The translations under genes were made by a program, and so were the position numbers. From contig JAISKU010000201.1 of NCBI GenBank assembly GCA_031261245.1, positions 1 to 6,032 of the forward strand: a stretch of DNA of 6,032 bases, read 5' to 3'. Positions 4,534 through 6,032 of the stretch are shown here, in pieces. The notes under the pieces are model-generated. The model saw only the letters and a program-made list of their open reading frames with translations. It had not been told where the DNA came from and did no database searches. Every line of letters starts with the position of its first letter. Positions within the stretch are counted from its first letter, which is position 1. Source of the DNA: Oscillospiraceae bacterium (GTDB lineage: Bacteria > Bacillota > Clostridia > Oscillospirales > Oscillospiraceae).

Positions 4534-6032
4534 GTGAATATTCAGTTGATTATAATTCTGCTGTACATCGCCGCAACGGTCGTCATCGGCGTTCTCTCAA
4601 TGAAGAGGTCGAAGACCTCCGATTCGTTCCACGGAGCGGAGCTTGGCATTTTCGCCATTGTGGCGGCCTCGACCGGCGAGTGGCTCGGCGGGACGGCGAC
4701 GACGGGAGTGTCGGAGTACGGCTTTGATTTTGGTCTTTCCGGCGCGTGGTACACGATAGCGAACGGTATCGGGGTCATGTTCCTCGCGCTGTGCTTCGCG
4801 AAGCTGTACCGCAGTCTGAATTCGGTCACGGTACCCGGTATCATTGAGAAGTTTTTCGGCGTCAAGGCGAGGACGGTTTCGAGCATACTGCTGACTATCG
4901 TAATGCTCGCCGTCGGGCTGTCGCAGATGCTCGCGGCGGGCAAGCTCGGGGAGACGCTGCTCGGCGTCCCGTTCACCGCGACGGTCATCGTGTTCGCGAT
5001 AGCGTTTATCATCTACACGCTCTGCGGCGGCATGGAGGCCGTCGCGTCCACGGCAAAAATGCACCTGTTCGCCATGTACGGCGGCGTAATAATAGGGCTG
5101 ATCTTCGCGGTCGCGAAGCTCGGCGGCGTGGGCTCGTTCATGTCCGCGCTCGACAGCTCGAACATCTCCGAGGCGACGAAGAGCGCGCTCGCGTCCGCGA
5201 ACACGCAGGTCGCCGCGACAACCTCGCACGACTACTTCAACATGTTCAAAATCGGGATGCCCAAGGTGTCGTCGTGGATTCTCGCGTCGCTGCTCGGCGC
5301 GTGCACCGCGCAGGCGGGAATTCAGCCCGTCCTCGCGGCAAAGAGCGTCGGCGACGCCCGCAAGGCCTGCATAATCACGGCGTTTGTCGCGGCTCCGTTC
5401 GGCGTTCTGACCGCGCTGCTCGGCATGGCGGCAAAGGCGATGTTCAACAACGGCACGCTGCTGTACACAGACAAGGCGGAGACGCTTCTCGTCAACGGCA
5501 AGACCGCGCTGCCGACGCTTATGATGAATATTCACTCGAACGCTCTTGTCAGCGGCGTAATCGGCGGCGTCGTGCTCGCGTCGATTCTCGCGGCGATCAT
5601 CTCCACCGTCTCGCCGATTATTCTCTCGGCGGGGACGATGGTGACGAAGGATCTCTATCAGCGCGTCCTCAAGCCGGACGCGACGGATAAGCAGGTGCTG
5701 TTCATGTCGCGCGTCACCACGGCGATATCGGGCATAATCTGCGCCGTCGCCGCGATCGCGCTCGTGAACCTGTCGAAGGTGCTCGACGTCGTGTACGCGG
5801 CGTACTCGCTGCGCGGCGCGATTTTCATCGTCGTGCTTTTGGGCATCTACTGGAAAAAGGCGTCCGAAAAGGGCGCGTGCTGGAGCATGGTCTGCACCGG
5901 CGTCGTCGCGATCAGCTGGGTCGCCATCAAGATGGCCACCGGCAGCTACCCGATCGCCTCGTGGCTGACGGAGACGTATGCCGCGGTCATCGTCGCGTTC
6001 GTCGCGACGGTTGTGTTCAGCTTTGTGTTTCC
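4534..6032 (+). CDS. Sodium:solute symporter (SSS family), 3' end outside window
   Basis: An open frame from GTG 4534 to the right edge gives 499 residues of an integral inner-membrane transporter without a stop. The first helix (about residues 3-23) starts immediately, and at least ten further hydrophobic segments follow. SSS hallmarks are present: GGTATTGVSEYGF (51-63) in the first core helices, TVPGIIEKFFG (99-109), YTLCGGMEAVASTAKMH (161-177) and SILAAIISTVSPIILSAGTM (350-369) leading into VTKDLYQRVLKP. In SSS structures the Ser/Thr-rich segment of that last helix forms the Na2 sodium site. The family couples Na+ entry to uptake of sugars, amino acids, carboxylates or vitamins. The gene starts 30 bases after the CoA-transferase with no terminator between, so it is probably the uptake system for the operon's substrate. 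Specificity cannot be assigned. A larger-than-usual loop, about residues 205-240, precedes the helix near 245. Confidence 0.9.
   Translation, partial: MNIQLIIILLYIAATVVIGVLSMKRSKTSDSFHGAELGIFAIVAASTGEWLGGTATTGVSEYGFDFGLSGAWYTIANGIGVMFLALCFAKLYRSLNSVTVPGIIEKFFGVKARTVSSILLTIVMLAVGLSQMLAAGKLGETLLGVPFTATVIVFAIAFIIYTLCGGMEAVASTAKMHLFAMYGGVIIGLIFAVAKLGGVGSFMSALDSSNISEATKSALASANTQVAATTSHDYFNMFKIGMPKVSSWILASLLGACTAQAGIQPVLAAKSVGDARKACIITAFVAAPFGVLTALLGMAAKAMFNNGTLLYTDKAETLLVNGKTALPTLMMNIHSNALVSGVIGGVVLASILAAIISTVSPIILSAGTMVTKDLYQRVLKPDATDKQVLFMSRVTTAISGIICAVAAIALVNLSKVLDVVYAAYSLRGAIFIVVLLGIYWKKASEKGACWSMVCTGVVAISWVAIKMATGSYPIASWLTETYAAVIVAFVATVVFSFVF

Noticed and set aside
4597..5535. A 312-codon open frame on the minus strand inside the symporter
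   Set aside because: The composition is extremely Arg/His/Glu-rich, there is no domain, and it is fully antisense to a clear membrane transporter. It is a shadow frame.
1..6032. tRNA, rRNA, CRISPR arrays, insertion sequences or long direct repeats
   Set aside because: None could be seen on either strand. The only strong inverted repeat is the terminator at 176-216.

Overview
The window is GC-rich DNA with a strong G/C bias at third codon positions. Its signals are of the Firmicutes type: an AGGAGG ribosome binding site, a TTGACA/TATAAT promoter and a long T-tailed hairpin terminator. A glycyl radical enzyme and an AtoDA/CtfAB-type CoA-transferase point to an anaerobic, fermentative bacterium, plausibly a GC-rich clostridial gut or sediment organism. 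That placement is an inference. All real genes lie on the + strand.

Layout: (1) 1-162 is the C-terminal end of a glycyl radical enzyme, closed by a strong intrinsic terminator at 176-216. (2) 217-341 is an AT-rich intergenic stretch with one clear sigma-70/sigma-A type promoter. (3) 342-6032 is a tightly packed operon: a cyclase-family metal hydrolase, a 3-hydroxyacyl-CoA dehydrogenase-family enzyme, a beta-keto acid cleavage enzyme (BKACE, DUF849, Kce-like), the two subunits of a class I CoA-transferase, and a sodium:solute symporter that runs off the right edge. Gaps between genes range from a 1-base overlap to 30 bases, and no terminator is visible inside the operon.

The gene set reads as a complete catabolic module. 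The symporter would import a carboxylate or related solute. The hydrolase would open an amide, ester or lactone to a free 3-hydroxy acid. The dehydrogenase would oxidise it to a 3-keto acid. BKACE would exchange the keto acid with acetyl-CoA, giving an acyl-CoA and acetoacetate. The CoA-transferase would activate acetoacetate to acetoacetyl-CoA for thiolysis or butyrate formation. The logic resembles lysine fermentation (Kdd-Kce) and carnitine degradation (carnitine dehydrogenase plus dehydrocarnitine cleavage enzyme), but the signature genes of those pathways are absent and a cyclase-family hydrolase is added. The substrate cannot be read from the sequence. This operon is the best candidate in the window for an undescribed pathway.
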